DNA from: Roseovarius sp. MMSF_3350
Lineage (GTDB): Bacteria > Pseudomonadota > Alphaproteobacteria > Rhodobacterales > Rhodobacteraceae
Direction: 5' to 3'
Assembly (NCBI RefSeq): GCF_030733425.1
Contig: NZ_JASHIZ010000026.1
Coordinates: 1-51,948 of the forward strand
DNA: 51,948 nucleotides
Shown here: piece by piece, positions 15,213 to 28,955 of the stretch
Layout: each line of letters opens with the position of its first letter
How positions within the stretch are numbered: position 1 is the first letter of the stretch
Translations under genes and position numbers: made by a program
The notes under the pieces: model-generated
Databases searched by the model: none
Told to the model about the DNA's origin: nothing
The model's input: the letters and a program-made list of their open reading frames with translations, nothing else

Positions 15213-15255
15213 GGTCCCGGATCAAGTCCGGAAGGTCCCGGATCAAGTCCGGGAC
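15213..15255. repeat. Palindromic repeats, family II (two tandem 21-bp units)
   Basis: Two direct repeats of 21 bases (15213-15233 and 15234-15254) share CCCGGATCAAGTCCGG. The second is a complete palindrome, GTCCCGGA facing TCCGGGAC around five bases. They are further copies of the element at 15058-15116. Confidence 0.85.
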
Positions 15256-15404
15256 AAGGGGTTCTCTCAGGCGAGGTTCAACGATCGGGTGGTCCCTTGT
15301 GGGATTGGGACCAAGAATGGATCGTTCCCGCCTCTCTCGGGTGGCTCTGCCGCTGTGGCCCGACAGCGTGCAGGACCGGTGAGAAATGAAAGGTGACTTG
15401 TCAC

Positions 15405-18400
15405 ATGGCGCAAAGCTTTCTTGGCCAGAAACGTCTTCGTAAATATTACGGCAAAATCCGCGAAGTTCTGGAGATGCCGAACCTCATCGAGGTGCAGAAA
15501 TCCTCGTATGATCTTTTCCTGAAATCCGGCGACCAGCCCGAGCCCATGGACGGCGAGGGCATCAAGGGTGTCTTCCAGTCGGTGTTCCCGATCAAGGATT
15601 TCAACGAGACCGCGGTGCTCGAATTCGTCGATTACGAGCTGGAAAAGCCGAAATACGACGTCGAGGAGTGCATGCAGCGCGACATGACCTACAGCGCACC
15701 GCTGAAGGTGACGCTGCGTCTGATCGTGTTCGATGTGGATGAAGACACCGGCGCGAAGTCCGTGAAGGACATCAAGGAACAGGACGTGTTCATGGGCGAC
15801 ATGCCCCTGATGACGCCCAACGGCACCTTCGTGGTGAACGGCACCGAGCGGGTGATCGTCAGCCAGATGCACCGTTCGCCGGGCGTGTTCTTCGACCACG
15901 ACAAGGGCAAGACGCATTCGTCCGGCAAACTGCTGTTCGCCTGCCGCATCATTCCCTATCGCGGCAGCTGGCTGGACTTCGAGTTCGACGCCAAGGACAT
16001 CGTGTTCGCCCGGATCGACCGCCGCCGCAAGCTGCCTGTGACCACCCTGCTCTATGCGCTGGGGCTGGACCAGGAAGACATCATGACGGCCTATTACGAT
16101 ACGGTCGACTACAAGCTGAAGAAGAAAAAGGGCTGGGCCACCAAGTTCTTCCCCGAGCGCGTGCGCGGCACGCGCCCGACCTATGATCTTGTCGACGCCA
16201 AGTCGGGCGAGGTGATTGCCGAAGCGGGCAAGAAGGTCACGCCGCGCGCCGTCAAGAAGCTGATTGACGACGGCGAAGTCAAAGAGCTGCTGGTGCCTTA
16301 CGAGCAGATCGCGGGCAAATACGTGGCGCGTGACATCATCAACGAGGAAACCGGCGCGATCTATGTCGAGGCCGGCGACGAGCTGACGATCGAGCGCGAC
16401 AAGGACGGCGAGATCATCGGCGGCACCGTTCAGGAGCTGATCGAGGCGGGCATCACCGATATTCCGGTGCTGGATATCGACAACATCAATGTCGGCCCGT
16501 ACATGCGCAACACCATGGCGAATGACAAGAACATGAACCGCGAAACCGCGCTCATGGACATCTACCGCGTCATGCGCCCGGGCGAGCCGCCCACCGAGGA
16601 AGCCGCAAGTGCCCTCTTCGATACGCTGTTCTTCGACTCCGAGCGCTATGACCTGAGCGCCGTGGGCCGGGTAAAGATGAATATGCGCCTGAACCTCGAC
16701 AAGCCCGACACGCAGCGCACGCTGGACCGGTCGGACATCGTTGCCTGTGTCAAGGCGCTGGTGGAACTGCGCGACGGCAAGGGCGACATCGACGATATCG
16801 ACCACCTCGGCAACCGCCGGGTGCGCTCGGTCGGTGAGCTGATGGAAAACCAGTACCGCGTCGGCCTTCTGCGGATGGAGCGCGCGATCAAGGAGCGGAT
16901 GTCGTCGGTCGAGATCGACACGGTGATGCCGCAGGACCTGATCAACGCGAAACCGGCCGCGGCCGCCGTGCGCGAGTTCTTCGGCTCAAGCCAGCTGAGC
17001 CAGTTCATGGACCAGACCAACCCGCTGTCGGAAGTGACGCACAAACGCCGCCTGTCGGCGCTTGGACCGGGCGGCCTGACGCGGGAGCGTGCGGGCTTCG
17101 AGGTGCGCGACGTGCACCCCACGCACTATGGCCGGATGTGCCCGATCGAGACGCCGGAAGGCCCGAACATCGGTCTGATCAACAGCCTTGCCACGTTCGC
17201 GCGGGTCAATAAGTATGGCTTCATCGAAACGCCCTATCGCAAGGTGGCGAACGGGCAGGTGACCGACGACGTGACCTACATGTCGGCGACCGAGGAAATG
17301 CGGCACACCGTGGCGCAGGCCAACGCGTCGCTGGATGAAAGCGGCAAATTCGTCAACGAGATGGTCAATACCCGGCAATCCGGCGAATACATGCTGGCCC
17401 CGGTCGAGCATGTGGACCTGATCGACGTCAGCCCGAAACAGCTGGTGTCGGTTGCGGCCTCGTTGATTCCGTTCCTGGAAAACGACGACGCCAACCGCGC
17501 CCTGATGGGCTCGAACATGCAACGGCAGGCGGTTCCGACGCTGCGCTCCGAGGCGCCGCTGGTGGGTACGGGCATCGAGGGCGTCGTGGCCCGCGATTCG
17601 GGTGCGTCGGTTCTGGCGCGCCGGGCCGGTGTCATCGACCAGGTGGATGCGAGCCGGATCGTGATCCGGGCGACCGAGGACCTGGAAATCGGCGACCCGG
17701 GCGTGGACATCTACCGGATGCGCAAGTTCCAGCGCTCGAACCAGAACACCTGTATCAACCAGCAGCCGCTGGTGAAGGTGGGCGACACCGTGCAGAAAGG
17801 TGAGGTGATCGCCGACGGACCGTCGACCGACCTGGGCGAACTGGCGCTGGGCAAGAACGTGCTGGTCGCGTTCATGCCGTGGAACGGCTACAACTTCGAG
17901 GACTCGATCCTGATCTCCGAACGGATCGCACGGGACGACGTGTTCACCTCGATCCATATCGAGGAATTCGAGGTGGCGGCCCGCGACACCAAGCTGGGGC
18001 CGGAAGAGATCACCCGCGACATCCCCAACGTCGGCGAGGAAGCCCTGCGCAACCTCGACGAGGCGGGCATCGTCTATATCGGCGCCGACGTGGAGCCGGG
18101 CGATATCCTTGTGGGTAAGATCACGCCGAAGGGTGAAAGCCCGATGACGCCGGAAGAAAAGCTTCTGCGTGCCATCTTCGGTGAGAAGGCATCGGACGTG
18201 CGCGACACCTCGCTGCGGGTGAAACCGGGCGACTACGGCACTGTCGTGGAAGTTCGCGTGTTCAACCGTCACGGCGTGGAGAAGGACGAGCGTGCGCTTC
18301 AGATCGAGCGTGAAGAGGTCGAGCGCCTTGCCCGCGACCGCGATGACGAGCTCGCGATCCTAGATCGCAACATCTATGCCCGTCTGAAATCGCTGATCCT

Positions 18401-19571
18401 TGGCAAGACCGCCGTGAAAGGCCCCAAAGGCGTCAAGGCGAACTCGGAAATCACAGAGGAACTGCTGGACACGCTGAGCCGTGGCCAGTGGTGGCAGCTG
18501 GCTCTGAAGGACGAGAAAGATGCGCAGATCGTCGAGGCGTTGAATGACCAGTACGAGGCGCAAAAGCGCACGCTTGACGCGCGGTTCGAGGACAAGGTCG
18601 AGAAGGTGCGCCGGGGCGACGACCTGCCGCCGGGCGTGATGAAGATGGTCAAGGTCTTCATCGCCGTGAAGCGCAAGCTTCAACCGGGCGACAAGATGGC
18701 CGGGCGTCACGGCAACAAGGGCGTGATCTCCAAGGTCGTACCGATGGAAGACATGCCGTTCCTGTCGGACGGCACGCCGGTCGACTTCTGCCTCAACCCG
18801 TTGGGGGTTCCGTCCCGTATGAACGTGGGACAGATCCTGGAAACCCACATGGGCTGGGCCGCGCGCGGCCTTGGCATCAAGATCGACGAGGCGCTTCAGG
18901 ACTATCGCCGCACCGGCGACCTGACGCCTGTGCGCGAGGCGATGCACCACGCCTATGGCGACGATGTCTATGACGAGGGCATCGCCAACATGGACGAGGC
19001 GGCGCTGATCGAGGCGGCGGGCAACGTGACGCGCGGTGTTCCGATCGCGACGCCGGTCTTCGACGGCGCGAAGGAGCCTGACGTGAACGACGCGCTGAAG
19101 CGGGCCGGGTTCGACGAAAGCGGCCAGTCGGTGCTGTTCGACGGGCGCACGGGCGAGCAATTTGCACGCCCCGTGACCGTCGGCGTGAAGTACCTGCTGA
19201 AGCTGCACCACCTTGTGGACGACAAGATCCACGCGCGCTCGACCGGGCCGTACAGCCTGGTGACCCAGCAACCGCTGGGCGGCAAGGCGCAGTTCGGTGG
19301 CCAGCGCTTCGGGGAGATGGAGGTCTGGGCGCTGGAAGCGTACGGGGCGGCCTACACCCTGCAGGAGATGCTGACCGTCAAGTCGGACGACGTGGCAGGC
19401 CGGACCAAGGTCTACGAGTCGATCGTCAAGGGTGAGGACAACTTCGAGGCCGGTGTGCCCGAGAGCTTCAACGTTCTCGTGAAGGAAGTCCGTGGCCTGG
19501 GCCTGAATATGGAGCTGTTGGACGCGGAGGATGACGAGGAAGACCCGTCTTCCGACATCGCGGCGGAATAA
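15405..19571 (+). CDS. rpoB: DNA-directed RNA polymerase subunit beta
   Basis: A full 1388-residue beta subunit. The N-terminus [21 protein letters not shown] is the alphaproteobacterial form. The rifampicin region (about 16974-17130) reads [31 protein letters not shown] across its core with the usual sensitive residues. [16 protein letters not shown] carries the conserved active-site lysines, and the C-terminus ([20 protein letters not shown]) is the clamp-anchoring end. ATG 15405 is chosen over GTG 15393 because the family begins MAQS. A family I palindrome lies between it and rpoC. Confidence 0.99.
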   Translation: MAQSFLGQKRLRKYYGKIREVLEMPNLIEVQKSSYDLFLKSGDQPEPMDGEGIKGVFQSVFPIKDFNETAVLEFVDYELEKPKYDVEECMQRDMTYSAPLKVTLRLIVFDVDEDTGAKSVKDIKEQDVFMGDMPLMTPNGTFVVNGTERVIVSQMHRSPGVFFDHDKGKTHSSGKLLFACRIIPYRGSWLDFEFDAKDIVFARIDRRRKLPVTTLLYALGLDQEDIMTAYYDTVDYKLKKKKGWATKFFPERVRGTRPTYDLVDAKSGEVIAEAGKKVTPRAVKKLIDDGEVKELLVPYEQIAGKYVARDIINEETGAIYVEAGDELTIERDKDGEIIGGTVQELIEAGITDIPVLDIDNINVGPYMRNTMANDKNMNRETALMDIYRVMRPGEPPTEEAASALFDTLFFDSERYDLSAVGRVKMNMRLNLDKPDTQRTLDRSDIVACVKALVELRDGKGDIDDIDHLGNRRVRSVGELMENQYRVGLLRMERAIKERMSSVEIDTVMPQDLINAKPAAAAVREFFGSSQLSQFMDQTNPLSEVTHKRRLSALGPGGLTRERAGFEVRDVHPTHYGRMCPIETPEGPNIGLINSLATFARVNKYGFIETPYRKVANGQVTDDVTYMSATEEMRHTVAQANASLDESGKFVNEMVNTRQSGEYMLAPVEHVDLIDVSPKQLVSVAASLIPFLENDDANRALMGSNMQRQAVPTLRSEAPLVGTGIEGVVARDSGASVLARRAGVIDQVDASRIVIRATEDLEIGDPGVDIYRMRKFQRSNQNTCINQQPLVKVGDTVQKGEVIADGPSTDLGELALGKNVLVAFMPWNGYNFEDSILISERIARDDVFTSIHIEEFEVAARDTKLGPEEITRDIPNVGEEALRNLDEAGIVYIGADVEPGDILVGKITPKGESPMTPEEKLLRAIFGEKASDVRDTSLRVKPGDYGTVVEVRVFNRHGVEKDERALQIEREEVERLARDRDDELAILDRNIYARLKSLILGKTAVKGPKGVKANSEITEELLDTLSRGQWWQLALKDEKDAQIVEALNDQYEAQKRTLDARFEDKVEKVRRGDDLPPGVMKMVKVFIAVKRKLQPGDKMAGRHGNKGVISKVVPMEDMPFLSDGTPVDFCLNPLGVPSRMNVGQILETHMGWAARGLGIKIDEALQDYRRTGDLTPVREAMHHAYGDDVYDEGIANMDEAALIEAAGNVTRGVPIATPVFDGAKEPDVNDALKRAGFDESGQSVLFDGRTGEQFARPVTVGVKYLLKLHHLVDDKIHARSTGPYSLVTQQPLGGKAQFGGQRFGEMEVWALEAYGAAYTLQEMLTVKSDDVAGRTKVYESIVKGEDNFEAGVPESFNVLVKEVRGLGLNMELLDAEDDEEDPSSDIAAE

Positions 19572-19623
19572 CGTGGGTTCTCACCCACCCTACGGGCCAA
19601 TCGTAGGGTGGCTGGAACCCACG
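19572..19623. repeat. Palindromic repeat, family I copy 2 (rpoB-rpoC gap)
   Basis: A two-part hairpin: outer arms CGTGGGTTC (19572-19580) and GAACCCACG (19615-19623), inner arms CCACCCTACG (19585-19594) and CGTAGGGTGG (19602-19611), loop GGCCAAT. It shares GTAGGGTGG and its complement with the copies at 7389 and 51785. It starts at the base after the rpoB stop. Confidence 0.85.
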
Positions 19624-19663
19624 CGCCGCCCCCTCCTACGCTCCTCTTTTTTAGGAATTCGAA

Positions 19664-23905
<4,242 letters not shown>

Positions 23906-23926
23906 TCCGCGCATTAGAATTGAGAG

Positions 23927-23954
23927 AGGCCCCGTCACTGGCGGGGCCTTTTTC
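23927..23954 (+). terminator. Intrinsic terminator after rpoC
   Basis: Arms AGGCCCCG (23927-23934) and CGGGGCCT (23942-23949) are followed by TTTTT. It starts 22 bases after the rpoC stop and is a textbook Rho-independent site. Confidence 0.92.
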
Positions 23955-24031
23955 GTTTCGGGCATGTCGTTTGCTTGGTCGGGCTTTCAACCATCATCGG
24001 TTTTCGACATGGTGACCGCATGGGAGTCGCC

Positions 24032-25465
24032 ATGACCGATAATGATTTTTGCTATCTTTCCGCGACGGATGTCCTGGCCCGGTTCAAGTCGCGCGACCTG
24101 TCGCCTGTTGCATATCTGGAGGCACTGATTGCCCGGACCGAGGCGGTGAACCCGGACCTGAATGCCTATACCGAAGCCTTTTTCGACAACGCGCTGGACG
24201 CGGCGCGCGGGGCCGAAACCGCTTATGAAAACGGCACGGCGCGCGCTCTGGAAGGGCTGCCGGTCGCGGTCAAGGATGCTCAGCGGGTCGAAGGGCAACG
24301 CACCACGCAAGGGTCTTGGTCGATGGGGCGCGAGGTGGAAACGCAGTCGGATCCGATGATCGAACGCCTGTTGGCGGCGGGGGCGATCATCCCGGCCCGC
24401 ACCACTACGCCGGAGTTCTGCCTGTCGGGCGTCTGCCGGTCCGAGCGGTTCGGCGTGACGCGCAACCCCTTCAACCTCGATTACAGTCCTGGCGGCTCGT
24501 CGGGCGGGTCGGCGGCTGCGCTGGCGGCGGGGATGGTGCCGCTGGCCACGGGCACCGATATCGGCGGGTCGATCCGGATCCCGGCCAGCGCCTGCGGGCT
24601 GGTAGGCTACAAGCCGCCGCACGGGCGCAACCCCGACGGGCCGCCGGCCAATTTCGACCGCTACAACCACTGCGGTTTCCTGAGCCGCAGCGTGGCGGAT
24701 TGCGCGCTGGGGCAGAATATCGTTTCAGGCCCCCATCCGCGCGATCATGACAGCCTGAGGGATCGCGTGGTGCTGCCGCTGGAAGGGGGCGGACGGCCCT
24801 TGAAAATAGCGTTCTCGATGGACCTCGGATATGTCCCGATCGACGACGACGTGCAGCGTAATACCTTGGCCGCGCTAGAGGTTTTTCACGATTCCGGATG
24901 CGAGGTGGTCCCGGTGGACGTGGGGTGGGATGCGCGCGTCGACGAGGCGGCGATGCAATGGTACCTGGCGATGCATTTCGGTCGCGCGCCGCTTTGGGCG
25001 CTGGAGGAGTACGGGGGGCGGATGACGGATTACGCCATCGCCACGGCAGAGGCGGCGGCACGGTTGGGGCCCGATGACGTGGCGCGATCCTGGGAGGTGC
25101 AGCACGACATGTACCAGCGGATCGGCGCGATCCTGGAGGATGCGGATATATTCATGTGTCCAACGCTTTCCGTGGGGTGCGTTCGGGCCGACCATGATCC
25201 GATCGGTCCGGGGTTCACCGTCGCGGGGCAGGAAGTGGATCCGGAGTATGGCTGGGTCCTGACGCATCAGTTCAACATGCTGCACAACTGCCCGGTGATG
25301 TCGGTGCCCACGGGACGGGACCGGCACGGGGTGCCGACGGGGATGCAGATCGTCGGGCCGACATTCGACGATGCGCGGGTTTTCGAGGCGGCTTTTCTGT
25401 ATGAAAATCAATCGCCTGAGATGTTTCTTCCAAGTTCAGGCTTGCCCGGGGGGCTTGCAGCATGA
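24032..25465 (+). CDS. Amidase signature family protein
   Basis: A 477-residue amidase-signature hydrolase. The Ser-cisSer-Lys triad is complete: K81 (VAVKDAQ), cis-serine in GGSSGGS (154-160), and nucleophile S180 in [12 protein letters not shown]. Family members hydrolyse amide bonds of aryl/acyl amides, 6-aminohexanoate dimers or, as GatA, glutamine. The absence of gatB/gatC neighbours and the sequence around the triad argue against GatA. No signal peptide is seen, so it is cytoplasmic. ATG 24032 is chosen for GGGAG upstream. Its stop overlaps the L,D-transpeptidase start by ATGA, so the two are co-translated. Substrate unknown. Confidence 0.88.
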   Translation: MTDNDFCYLSATDVLARFKSRDLSPVAYLEALIARTEAVNPDLNAYTEAFFDNALDAARGAETAYENGTARALEGLPVAVKDAQRVEGQRTTQGSWSMGREVETQSDPMIERLLAAGAIIPARTTTPEFCLSGVCRSERFGVTRNPFNLDYSPGGSSGGSAAALAAGMVPLATGTDIGGSIRIPASACGLVGYKPPHGRNPDGPPANFDRYNHCGFLSRSVADCALGQNIVSGPHPRDHDSLRDRVVLPLEGGGRPLKIAFSMDLGYVPIDDDVQRNTLAALEVFHDSGCEVVPVDVGWDARVDEAAMQWYLAMHFGRAPLWALEEYGGRMTDYAIATAEAAARLGPDDVARSWEVQHDMYQRIGAILEDADIFMCPTLSVGCVRADHDPIGPGFTVAGQEVDPEYGWVLTHQFNMLHNCPVMSVPTGRDRHGVPTGMQIVGPTFDDARVFEAAFLYENQSPEMFLPSSGLPGGLAA

Positions 25466-25959
25466 CGCCGCAGGACATGGTTCTGACGCGCATTGGAGTG
25501 CGATTCATGGGCCGGCTGTTTCCCTGCACGATCGGCCGCGGCGGCAGGACCCGTGACAAGCGCGAGGGGGATGGCGCAACGCCGGTGGGGACGCACCGGA
25601 TCGTCGGGATGATGTATCGACCTGACCGAATGGCAAGGCCGGCGGACTGGGCGGTGCCGATACGGCCGGGCGATCTGTGGTCGGACGACCCTGCGCACAG
25701 GGATTACAACCTCATGGTTTCAAAGCCTTATGCGCATTCGCACGAGGTCTTGCGGCGGGGTGATCCGCTTTATGACCTGATCCTGATCACCGACTGGAAC
25801 TGGCCGAGGGCGGAGCGGGGCAGGGGATCGTGCATCTTCCTGCACCGCTGGCGTCGGCCGGGGTATCCTACGGCAGGTTGCGTGGCCTTCAGGCCGGATC
25901 ATCTGCGCTGGATCGCCGGGAAGATCACTCTGGGGACACGGTTGATCGTGCCGGGGTGA
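25462..25959 (+). CDS. YkuD-type L,D-transpeptidase domain protein (COG3786-like)
   Basis: A 165-residue single-domain protein. The catalytic core reads GSCIFLHRWRRPGYPTAGCV, with the His and Cys about 12 apart, the short-loop version of the YkuD motif (classical enzymes have a longer loop and SHGC). GDGATPVGTHRI near residue 37 is the usual substrate-side loop of this family. The family cross-links peptidoglycan between meso-DAP residues or attaches lipoproteins, but the short-loop group is poorly characterised. No signal peptide or LysM domain is visible, which is odd for a cell-wall enzyme. The start overlaps the amidase stop by four bases. Confidence 0.82.
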   Translation: MTPQDMVLTRIGVRFMGRLFPCTIGRGGRTRDKREGDGATPVGTHRIVGMMYRPDRMARPADWAVPIRPGDLWSDDPAHRDYNLMVSKPYAHSHEVLRRGDPLYDLILITDWNWPRAERGRGSCIFLHRWRRPGYPTAGCVAFRPDHLRWIAGKITLGTRLIVPG

Positions 25960-26028
25960 GCGCGGCAAATCGCGTGTCGGTATCGCGTCGGTATCCGGGT
26001 GGCAGAGCGTCGGTGCCGTTGGCGCGGA

Positions 26029-26076
26029 AATTTCCTTGGAAAGGAAATTGTCAAAAGTCTTCGAAAGACTTTTGAC
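26029..26076. repeat. Two adjacent AT-rich palindromes (cluster A)
   Basis: AATTTCCTT/AAGGAAATT around GGA (26029-26049) directly abuts a 12-bp perfect repeat GTCAAAAGTCTT/AAGACTTTTGAC around CGA (26050-26076). It lies between converging genes (L,D-transpeptidase and yggS), so it could end both transcripts. The centres are 24 bp apart, close to the 23-bp period of clusters B and C. Confidence 0.85.
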
Positions 26077-26175
26077 CCGGCCTCACCCTGGATGGTTGCG
26101 AAGGGCCTTGGCGCCTGTCTTTGAAACCAGCGCGGATCGCGGCGGGCCAGGCCAGCTCGGGAGTTCTCCGAGCGT

Positions 26176-26829
26176 TCAGTCGTGCTCGCGTTCCCCGAAG
26201 ATGGCGCTGCCGACGCGGATATGGGTGGCGCCCAGGGCGATGGCGCGTTCGAAATCGCCGCTCATGCCCATGGAGAGGCCGGACAGGCCGTTGCGTTCGG
26301 CGATCTTCGCCAGCAGGGCGAAATGCAGGCTGGGCTCCTCGTCGATGGGTGGAATGCACATCAGCCCCTCGATCTCAAGGTCGAGGGTGCGGCACTCGGC
26401 GATGAAGGCGTCGGCCTCGTTGGGGAGGATACCGGCCTTCTGGTCCTCTTCGCCGGTGTTGACCTGGATGAAGAGGCCGGGGCAGCGCCCCTCTTCCTGG
26501 GCCAGCCGCGCGATGGTCCTGGCCAGCTTGGGCCGGTCGACGGAATGGATCGAGTCGAACAAGTCGAACGCCTGACGCGCCTTGTTGGTCTGGAGCGGGC
26601 CAATGAGGTGCAGGACGACGTCATCGTAGCGCTCCCGGAAACCGGGCCATTTACCGGCCGCTTCCTGCACGCGGTTCTCGCCGAAGACGCGGTGGCCTTC
26701 GTCCAGCACGGCGGTGACCCGGTCGTCGGGCTGCACCTTGGAAACGGCGATCAGTTCGACCGAGCCGGGGTCGCGGCCGGCGTCCTGTTCGGCGGCTGCG
26801 ATGCGGGCTTGGATATCGTGCAGGCTCAT
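26176..26829 (-). CDS. yggS: YggS/PROSC family PLP-binding protein
   Basis: A 217-residue single-domain PLP-binding TIM barrel involved in vitamin B6 homeostasis and amino-acid balance, without known catalysis. The lysine that holds PLP is K31 in ELIAVSKVQP. GENRVQEAAGKW, HLIGPLQTNK and the phosphate-binding LSMGMSGDFERAI, then GATHIRVGSAIFG, are family hallmarks in order. ATG 26829 has only a weak Shine-Dalgarno, but no other in-frame start fits the family length. It is divergent from the DUF3576 lipoprotein gene. Confidence 0.95.
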   Translation of the reverse strand: MSLHDIQARIAAAEQDAGRDPGSVELIAVSKVQPDDRVTAVLDEGHRVFGENRVQEAAGKWPGFRERYDDVVLHLIGPLQTNKARQAFDLFDSIHSVDRPKLARTIARLAQEEGRCPGLFIQVNTGEEDQKAGILPNEADAFIAECRTLDLEIEGLMCIPPIDEEPSLHFALLAKIAERNGLSGLSMGMSGDFERAIALGATHIRVGSAIFGEREHD

Positions 26830-27003
26830 CGTGGGAATCCGGGCGATTTCGACTGTCGGCTTAGTGCCACAGGACGGACGATTGCGCAAATCCCGGCGCC
26901 CGGGAACCACAGTCGCGATCCATTCGGACACGGGGACCGGATAACAACCTTGCCGACGTTGGTATGGTTGGATAATGAAGGGAAAACTGGAACGGGTGGT
27001 GGA

Positions 27004-27492
27004 ATGTTCAAATCCCCTTTGAAAAGCGCCGTGGTGCTGTTGGCGAGCGTGGGCCTGCTGGCTTCGTGCAGCGCGTTCAGGAATGCCAAGCTGGACCCTG
27101 ACGCGTACAAGGTCGAAGGCGGCCCGAACCAGACACCGACGGCCGCGACAGGGGGCACCAGCCTGTTCGACGCCTTCAAGAACGATGGCACGGGTGGTAT
27201 CCGGGTGAACCGGTTTTTGTGGACCGCCTCGCTGGAGGTCCTGGATTTTCTTCCCGTGCAGAGCGCGGATCCGTTCACCGGCGTGATCTCGACCGGGTAT
27301 GGTCGGCCGCCGGGCGGCGGGCGGGCCTATCGCGCGACCGTGCTGATCAGCGATCCGGCGCTGGATGCGCGGGCGCTGAACGTGGCGCTGCAATCGCAGA
27401 GCGGCCCGGTTGCCGCGGGCACGCAACGCGCCATCGAGGATGCGATCCTGAGTCGCGCCCGGCAACTGCGTACGCAGGCCGGCCGCTTCTGA
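27004..27492 (+). CDS. DUF3576 lipoprotein
   Basis: A 162-residue predicted lipoprotein. The signal peptide ends in a lipobox LLASC (Cys22), so the mature protein would be lipid-anchored. The rest matches the alphaproteobacterial DUF3576 family (GGIRVNRFLWTASLEVLDFLP, then DPFTGVISTGYGRPPGG, ALNVALQ). Function is unknown; an envelope role is inferred from the lipobox only. ATG 27004 sits after GGTGGTGGA. The gene converges on the glycosyltransferase with a 17-base gap and is divergent from yggS. Confidence 0.85.
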   Translation: MFKSPLKSAVVLLASVGLLASCSAFRNAKLDPDAYKVEGGPNQTPTAATGGTSLFDAFKNDGTGGIRVNRFLWTASLEVLDFLPVQSADPFTGVISTGYGRPPGGGRAYRATVLISDPALDARALNVALQSQSGPVAAGTQRAIEDAILSRARQLRTQAGRF

Positions 27493-27509
27493 CCCCTGAC
27501 GGGCGCGTC

Positions 27510-28757
27510 CTAGACCGGCGCGCCTTCCATTATGTCCGATATCCATTCAACCTGGCGCGGCAGGCAGATCGTGCGCAGATCGTACTTGTCGCGCATCAGA
27601 TCCCGCGCGGCCGCACCGAGCCTGCGCCGCGCCGCTTCGTCTTCGAGCAGCGCGCAAACTTCGTCGACCAATGCTTCGCCGTCGAAGAAATCGACCAGGC
27701 GGCCGGTCTCGTCGTGGCGAATCACCTCGCGCACGGGCGTGGTGTCGCTGGCGACGATCGCCGCGCCGCAGGACATCGCCTCCATCAGCGACCAGCTGAG
27801 TACGAAGGGATAGGTAAGGTAGACATGCACGCGGCTGACCTGCAGCAAGCGCAGGAACTGGTCGTAGGGAATGCGGCCAAGGAAGTGGACACGGGCCATG
27901 TCGGCGTCGGAGATCTGGTCGCGCACCTCGTCGAGGAAAATCTGTTTCCAGGTCTGCCCCTTTGGCGGGGCGGCGCCATAGCTGACCTCGTCGCCGCCGA
28001 CGATCAGCACCTTCGCGTTGGGCCGTTCGCGCAGGAGGCGCGGCAGGGCGCGCATGAAGATGTGGTAGCCGCGATAGGGTTCTAGGTTCCGGTTGACGAA
28101 GGTGATGACCTCGTCGTCCCGGGTGACGTCGACCTGGCCTTCGATCGTCAGCCGGACATCGGGCTTTGGACAGGCGGAGAGCGTGTCGATTCCGTCATGC
28201 GAGACGGTGATCTTGCCGCGGAACTCGGCGGGGAAGGTATCGGCCTGGAACCGCGTGGGGCTTATCCCGGCGTCGGCAACGGGAAAATGCAGGTGATTGT
28301 TGATGTTCTTCATCCGGATGCGCAGCGCCTGAAGCCCACGGTCCGACTTGGCGAATTCGGGGTCGAAGTCGAGGTGCTGGTCATCGGTCAGGTGGTAGAG
28401 CTCGCAGTAGATGGCAAGCCGTGCCTCGGGCCAGACATCGCGCAGGAACATCGATTCGCCCCAACCGTGATGCGCGAGGATGAGATCGGGGACATACCCC
28501 TGCTCCCTGAGCGCGCGGGCGGCGCGGTAGCACGCGTCGCCGCGGGTGACCTTGGTGTCGAGATCGACCAGCCAGGGATGCAGGTTCTGTCTCGCGCGCT
28601 TGGGCAGGCTGTAGGGCACGACCTGCACCCCGTTCCAGGTGGTCGGCTTGTCGACCTTGAGCGTCAGGGCCACGCAGTGATGCCCGCGCGAGGCCAGCAG
28701 GGGTGCCAAATGCTTGTACTGGCCGGGAAAGTTCTGATGGATGAAGAGGATTTTCAT
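27510..28757 (-). CDS. Glycosyltransferase family 4 protein
   Basis: A 415-residue GT-B fold enzyme. The N-terminal acceptor domain starts MKILFIHQNFPGQYKHLAPLLASRG. The C-terminal donor domain holds FVNRNLEPYRGYHIFMRALP, LIVGGDEVSYG, a YLTYPFVLSWSLMEAMSCGAA stretch (the EX7E-type region contributed by E of LMEAMSCG) and DTTPVREVI. It probably transfers a sugar from a nucleotide donor to a surface polysaccharide, lipid or exported polymer; donor and acceptor are unknown. The start is ATG 28757, chosen because MKILFIHQNFPGQ is the family N-terminus. The Shine-Dalgarno is weak. It is divergent from leuS, with palindrome cluster B in between. Confidence 0.88.
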   Translation of the reverse strand: MKILFIHQNFPGQYKHLAPLLASRGHHCVALTLKVDKPTTWNGVQVVPYSLPKRARQNLHPWLVDLDTKVTRGDACYRAARALREQGYVPDLILAHHGWGESMFLRDVWPEARLAIYCELYHLTDDQHLDFDPEFAKSDRGLQALRIRMKNINNHLHFPVADAGISPTRFQADTFPAEFRGKITVSHDGIDTLSACPKPDVRLTIEGQVDVTRDDEVITFVNRNLEPYRGYHIFMRALPRLLRERPNAKVLIVGGDEVSYGAAPPKGQTWKQIFLDEVRDQISDADMARVHFLGRIPYDQFLRLLQVSRVHVYLTYPFVLSWSLMEAMSCGAAIVASDTTPVREVIRHDETGRLVDFFDGEALVDEVCALLEDEAARRRLGAAARDLMRDKYDLRTICLPRQVEWISDIMEGAPV

Positions 28758-28796
28758 GAAAATGCCTGTGCGGTTTTTCCGGCTTATAGCGGTGGG

Positions 28797-28863
28797 GCGG
28801 AATTTTGCAAAATTCCGCGTCGGAAAATACGGATTTTCCGGCCCGATTTCTTGCAAGAAATCG
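28797..28863. repeat. Triple palindrome, 23-bp period (cluster B)
   Basis: Three palindromes centred at 28807.5, 28830.5 and 28853.5. The first (28797-28818) is perfect with arms GCGGAATTTTG and CAAAATTCCGC. The second (28821-28840) has arms CGGAAAAT and ATTTTCCG. The third (28844-28863) is perfect with arms CGATTTCTTG and CAAGAAATCG. The 18-bp cores are separated by exactly 5 bases. It lies between the divergent glycosyltransferase and leuS genes and is an inverted counterpart of cluster C at 37679-37744. Confidence 0.9.
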
Positions 28864-28955
28864 GTTACGTCTGATTTTTGCCCGCTGCGCACTGGACCCT
28901 GCGGGCGCGGGGCCCTATCACCCTTTGGAGTTTGAGAAACAGGGACCGGACGGAC

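Noticed and set aside
15213..15254. Tandem repeats that could suggest a small CRISPR array
   Set aside because: Two abutting 21-bp units with no spacers, palindromic and related to other intergenic elements, with no cas genes. They are family II repeats.
28797..28863. Cluster B as an intrinsic terminator
   Set aside because: It lies between diverging genes, in the upstream regions of both, where no transcript should end, and no T-tract follows the stems.
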